The position numbers were made by a program, and so were the translations under genes. The notes below the pieces were generated by a model that saw only the letters and a list, made by a program, of their open reading frames with translations, did no database searches and had not been told where the DNA came from. This document shows positions 59,600 to 64,000 of a stretch of 64,000 bases of DNA, one piece after another. The stretch is from Dillenia suffruticosa (Eukaryota; Streptophyta; Magnoliopsida; Dilleniales; Dilleniaceae): NCBI GenBank assembly GCA_033439265.1, contig JAVTVX010000026.1:3027501-3091500 (forward strand). The letters run 5' to 3'. Each line of letters begins with the position of its first letter. Positions within the stretch are counted from its first letter, which is position 1.

Positions 59600-62500
59600 A
59601 GTACGAATGAGAAATATCAAAGTGTATGTAAAACTAATGATTCCTTATGTCTCACAAAGGAATCTCTCGTAATGGGTTTGGTGAACAGATCAGCTACCAT
59701 ACTATGTGTAGAAGTGTACTTAATTATCATTTCACCATTCTCGATGATATCTCTTACAAATTGTTATATGATATCAATATGTTTGATCCTATTACGATAC
59801 TTAGGGTCTCAGTTGTAGGTAATAGCGGCCTGATTATCATAATAAATCACACTGATCTCTTACTATCTATCACAACCCCCAAGTCATCTAGAAATCTCCA
59901 GAGCCAAACATTCTTTTGAACTGCCCTTGAGCATAGCACAATCTCAGCCTCCATCGTAGATAAAGATATATAGATTTACTTCTTGCTTCTCTAATATATG
60001 GCATCATCATTGAGCAAGATAGCAAAATCTAATATCGATTTCCGTTCATGCAGATCGCCACCCCAATTGGCATCTAAATACCTAACAAGATGCAAATCAC
60101 CGCCTCCATAACACAAGGAAAAGTTCGCAGCTCTCTTAAAATATTTCAGAATCCTTTTTACTGCTCTCCAATGACCCCTTCAAGATTTGATTATTGTCAC
60201 ATAACCCTTCTCAATAATGTCTCTCACAAATTGATATATAGTATCAATGTGTTTGGTTCTACTGTGATACTTAGGGTTTCGATTGTAGGCAATGACGACC
60301 TGATTATCACAAAAAATTATCACTGACCTCCTACTATGTGCCACAACCCCTAAGTTATTTAGAAATCTCCAAAGCCAAACACTCTCTTAAACTACTCCTA
60401 AGCATGCCACAATCTTAGCCTCCATTGTAGGTAGAGATATACATATTTGCTTCTTACTTCTCCAATATATGGCATCATCATTGAGCGAGATAGCAAAAGC
60501 TGATATCGATTTTTGTTCATCTAGATTGCCACACCAATCGGCGTTTGAATACCTAATGAGACACAGATCACTTCCTTTATAACACAAGGAGAGGTTTATA
60601 GCTCCCTTAAGATATTTTAGAATCCTTTTCATTGCTTTCCAGTGACTTTTTCCAAGATTCGATTGATATCTACTCACCAGATCGACTGTAAAACAAATGT
60701 TTGGTCATGTACACAACATTGTGTACATAAAACTACCCACTGTACTAGTACAAGGGATCCTACTCATTTTCCTTATTTCTTCCTGGGTTTTAGGATATGT
60801 GTCAAGATTTGGTCCCTTACTTTTAGTGATAAGAGTATCTATGAGATTATAATCACTTATCATAAAGTGTTTGAGAACCTTCCTATTGCAGAACTCTTGT
60901 AAAAGAGTAAACACTCATTTTGAGCAATCTTTTTAGATCCTAACTCTAAGAATGAGTTGAACCTCACCCATGTCATTCATATCAAAACTCGATAATAACT
61001 ATGTTTTAATGGTCAAATACTCTTTGTTGTTCTCGGCCATCCACATATAAAAATATGATCACAAAGGAGTTAGTAAAACGTATGAAATAGACAAAATGAT
61101 CCTCCTCAATCATCACAAACCCATAAGATATCACATTCTCGTGAAATCTCAGATACCACTGTTTGGATGATTGTTTAAGGCCGTATGTCGACTTCTAAAG
61201 TTGATGGACATAATCCTTCTGACCTTTTAGAACGAACCCAAATGATTGTTCTATGTAGATCTCCTCATCTAAACTTCCATTAAGGAGTACAGTTTTTATA
61301 TTCATCCGGTATAACTCTAGATCCATGTTCACGACAATCGTTAAAAATAAATAGATCGAGATAAATTTGACTATTAGAAAGAAAGTCCTCGTAGTCTACA
61401 CCCTTAGTCTGAGTATAACTCTTGGCTACCAAACGAAATTTATACCTCACCACCGATCCGTCAGCCTTTCTCTTGATCTTAAAAACCTACTTGTTCCCAA
61501 TGGCCTTTCTACCCTCAGACAAATTAACTAGATTGTTTACCCTGTTGATTCTCATCAATTCCTTTTCGTCCATGGCCTTCAACAAATGATCATTTGTAGG
61601 ACCCTCGAGAGACTTTTGGACCGCTTTAGGTTCCTCATCATTCTCAAGAGTTATAATGAGGGTCTTATCTTCAACTGAGAAAAGACGTTTAGGTATACAT
61701 TCTTGACTACTCCTACAAGGAGAGGGAACTTATTCACCTCTAGAAAGATCACTCTCACAAAACTAAGATCCGTGATGAGTTCTTGGGTCCCACTGCTATG
61801 CTCAGCTAAGCTGCTAGACTCGTCCATCTCATAGAAGGTAAAGTCCCGACCAATTTTACCTCTCTTAAGGAAATCATTCTCAAGAAATATGGTATCACAG
61901 ACTCAATCTCAGTATAGTACCTCCATATGCTCACCTAGGGATAAATACAACTTGAAGTGTTCTAAATATTTTATAAAGATACATTTCTTTCCCACAGGCC
62001 TAGCTTGTTGTGTGGATGTAAGGAATTGTAAACATACACAGCATAACCCCATGACCTCAAGTGGCTAAAGTCAAACTACCTCCCTATCCAAAGTTCATGT
62101 AAGGTACTGACTATGAATTTTGATGGAACACGATTGAGAACTTAGTTTGCAATCAATAAAGCATCTCCTTAATAGGACATGGGCAAATCAGCCTATGCCA
62201 TCATAGACCTCACAATCTATAACAAAATCCTATTTCTGCTCTCGACTATTCCATTTTACTGGGGAGCTGCAAGAATAGTCAGCTATCTCATAATATCCTT
62301 TTCAAAACAGAGCTCTCTGAATTGTTTAAACAAATACTTGCGCCCCCGATCAGTTCTAAGAGTATTTACTCTCAAATTTAATTGATTCTCAATCTCGCTA
62401 ATAAGTCTCCTGAAGTATTCAATGCCTCAGACTTGTGTGAAATCAGATAGATATAACCAGAACGCGTGTAATCATTTATGAACGTAATAAATTATATAAA

Positions 62501-64000
62501 TCCATTTCAATCTCTCATGTTTATAGGGCCATAAATATCGGAGTGAAGCAATTGCTTTGGAGTTCCAGTTTTCATTGCCTTGTCAAATGATTTTCCTGTA
62601 ACTTTACCCACTAAGCAAAACTCACATACGAACAACTCGACCCTGATTACGAGCCCAATAGACTAGTCGTTGCTGATCGATTCATCCTTTCTTGCCCTAT
62701 GTGTCTAAGTCTACTATGCCATACATTCACATTATCATCTACACAATCATATATAAAGGCAATAAAAGAATAACAAGAAATAACATCCAGTACATATAGT
62801 TTATCATAGACAAAATCAGAACAAATGAAAGAATTGTCATAACTAATAGAAATAATAGAGTTTTCAAAGAACAAAGCATATCATAAGCGATCTAAATAAA
62901 GTAATGAAATCAAGTTCCATCAAATAACTAAAGCCCAAAAAAATGTAATTTAGATACAGAATCTGACTATTTTGCAACTCCAACTTGTAAATACAAATCC
63001 CTCTGATGATGACAAATACTCCATTGCTTACATAAATCCTCCTAACCTGAGAACTCACTCTATAAAACTCCATATACGTGCTCCTGTCTCGAGCTACGTG
63101 GTCGATGACTCTTAAGTCTATAATTCATAAAGAAGAGAAATAAGTGAGTATCACAATAGATGAAACAAAACTCAAACCATGTAAAGAACATTGTTTCCGC
63201 TCATCACACTTACAAGCGAAATAATCAAGTATATCACAGACATAGCACCTCACATTGGTCTTATCAAGCTTATTCTTCCCGTGCTTTTGTACTTTGTTGT
63301 TGGATTTTTTGGATGGCTTCTTCTTGCTTGAACTTCGAGTCTCCTTCTCATGCTTATGCTATTCATTAGGTGCCACGGGAGCCCTAACTCAACTCCTCTG
63401 CAAAAACATGACTTGAATGCGGCCTACTCACCTCCAAGTGCACCTCCTCGAGCTCATATTACCTGCTCACACCAGTGAAGATACGAATATTCTCATCGCA
63501 TTTGAGATAGGTTTTCATAGTCTTCCATGAATTAGTTAAATATTAGATTACATCTGGTACCCGAATTTCATTCGAAATGGGTTTACCCGTATTCCTCAAC
63601 CTAGGGATCATACTTGGCATTTGCATCAAATGTTGTATCATTATATGATTAACTCTTTTCATAAACTTATAAATTAGCATCATCACCTTAGGAGCTTAAA
63701 AGAGCACCATAATGCTCTTTTAGGGTGAGCCAAACCAACACAACCATAGGATACTGCTCATTGACCGGAATCATGATCGTATGTACTACTGATAAGGATT
63801 GCTCCAATTTGCCTATCCTTCTTCTTCCACGCGTAATAGATCTTCTTATCCCGTCTAGTCTGAGGTATGGTACCCTTCCTAGGGTCCACCATCTCATTTC
63901 TCAGAATCTCAGACAAATCTTGCTCGTCGATGACAAACTGAATCTTCCGGTGTTTTTTCGTAGTTGTTATCATTCAATTTATCTTCATTGCAAAAATCTA
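59600..64000 (-). mobile_element. Minus-strand Ty1/copia pol and gag remnant
   Basis: Reading leftward from the window edge, gag starts at or beyond 64000 (63973-63688: QFVIDEQDLSEILRNEM). A CCHC-like CYVCDILDYFACKC lies near 63230. GAG-pre-integrase is at 62754-62647 (NVWHSRLRHIGQERMNR). Integrase follows in fragments (62640-62000), then RT (61500-60700), and RNase H at 60677-60387 (MSRYQSNLGKSHWKAMKRIL, YSNADWCGNLDEQKSISAF). Order gag-integrase-RT-RNase H defines Ty1/copia. Stops and shifts are frequent, and a second diverged RNase H copy follows at 60197-59741. It is the same family as the copia fragment at 53110-54995. The 5' LTR lies outside the window. Confidence 0.82.
59741..60667 (-). 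repeat. Tandem duplication of the copia RNase H segment
   Basis: Copy 1 (59741-60197) and copy 2 (60208-60667) align end to end. Examples are ATGATATCTCTTACAAATTG versus ATAATGTCTCTCACAAATTG, and ATATGGCATCATCATTGAGC in both. Copies differ at many positions (very roughly one in six), so this is an old duplication or a fusion of two related elements. Confidence 0.75.

Overview
The window looks like a repeat-dense, AT-rich intergenic block from a flowering plant, most likely a dicot. The evidence is plant-lineage Ty1/copia and Ty3/gypsy LTR retrotransposons, two CACTA (En/Spm) DNA transposons, long solo LTRs with 5-bp target duplications, and one recognisable plant gene: a broken class III (C20-type) gibberellin 2-oxidase. 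I found no rRNA, tRNA, CRISPR or bacterial-type feature. No protein-coding gene in the window appears intact.

Layout. 1-477 is the end of an LTR inserted in a copia pol remnant (478-1420). That copia (Sirevirus-like) continues with a spacer full of GTCGAC motifs, a broken extra 3' ORF (1834-3123), polypurine tracts and an LTR beginning at 3961. This LTR is split by three solo LTRs of one or related families: 4930-10887 (TSD TAGAA), with 7805-10690 (TSD TTTAG) nested inside it, and 11449-15484 (TSD TAAAT). From about 15716 to 41601 lies a second Sirevirus-like remnant with its own 3' ORF and LTR (38947-41601). It is interrupted by a 19-kb CACTA transposon (17866-36895, TSD TTT) and by a minus-strand gypsy fragment (37610-38520).

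The 19-kb CACTA is the most interesting object. It holds TNP2-type (28019-31642) and Transposase_24/TNPA-type (33870-35771) genes. It also holds two passenger genes: a minus-strand multi-exon Ulp1/C48-like cysteine protease (20133-23460) and a plus-strand ORF (25096-26678) homologous along most of its length to the extra 3' ORF of the copia at 1834-3123. Five TTTGGCGC (E2F-type) sites lie 155-262 bp upstream of the TNP2 start. Two GC-rich islands of palindromic repeats stand out in the otherwise AT-rich element. All four genes carry stops or frameshifts, several at poly-A runs.

41625-46336 is a degenerate copia whose RNase H is split by a 3.3-kb non-coding CACTA (42293-45601, TSD GAC). 46740-51293 is the gibberellin 2-oxidase pseudogene. 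Its intron 2 holds a gag-only copia (48256-50771), and an LTR element (51314-55284, TSD AACAT) sits 16 bp after its stop. That LTR element is a chimera of gypsy gag and rearranged copia pol. 55290-57970 may hold exons of another host gene. 57977-64000 is a minus-strand copia with a tandemly duplicated RNase H segment.

The working relationships are those of a transposon graveyard: autonomous-type machinery, passenger genes and non-autonomous derivatives stacked by successive insertion. Many reading frames are ended by TGG-to-stop changes, as expected from cytosine deamination in silenced DNA.
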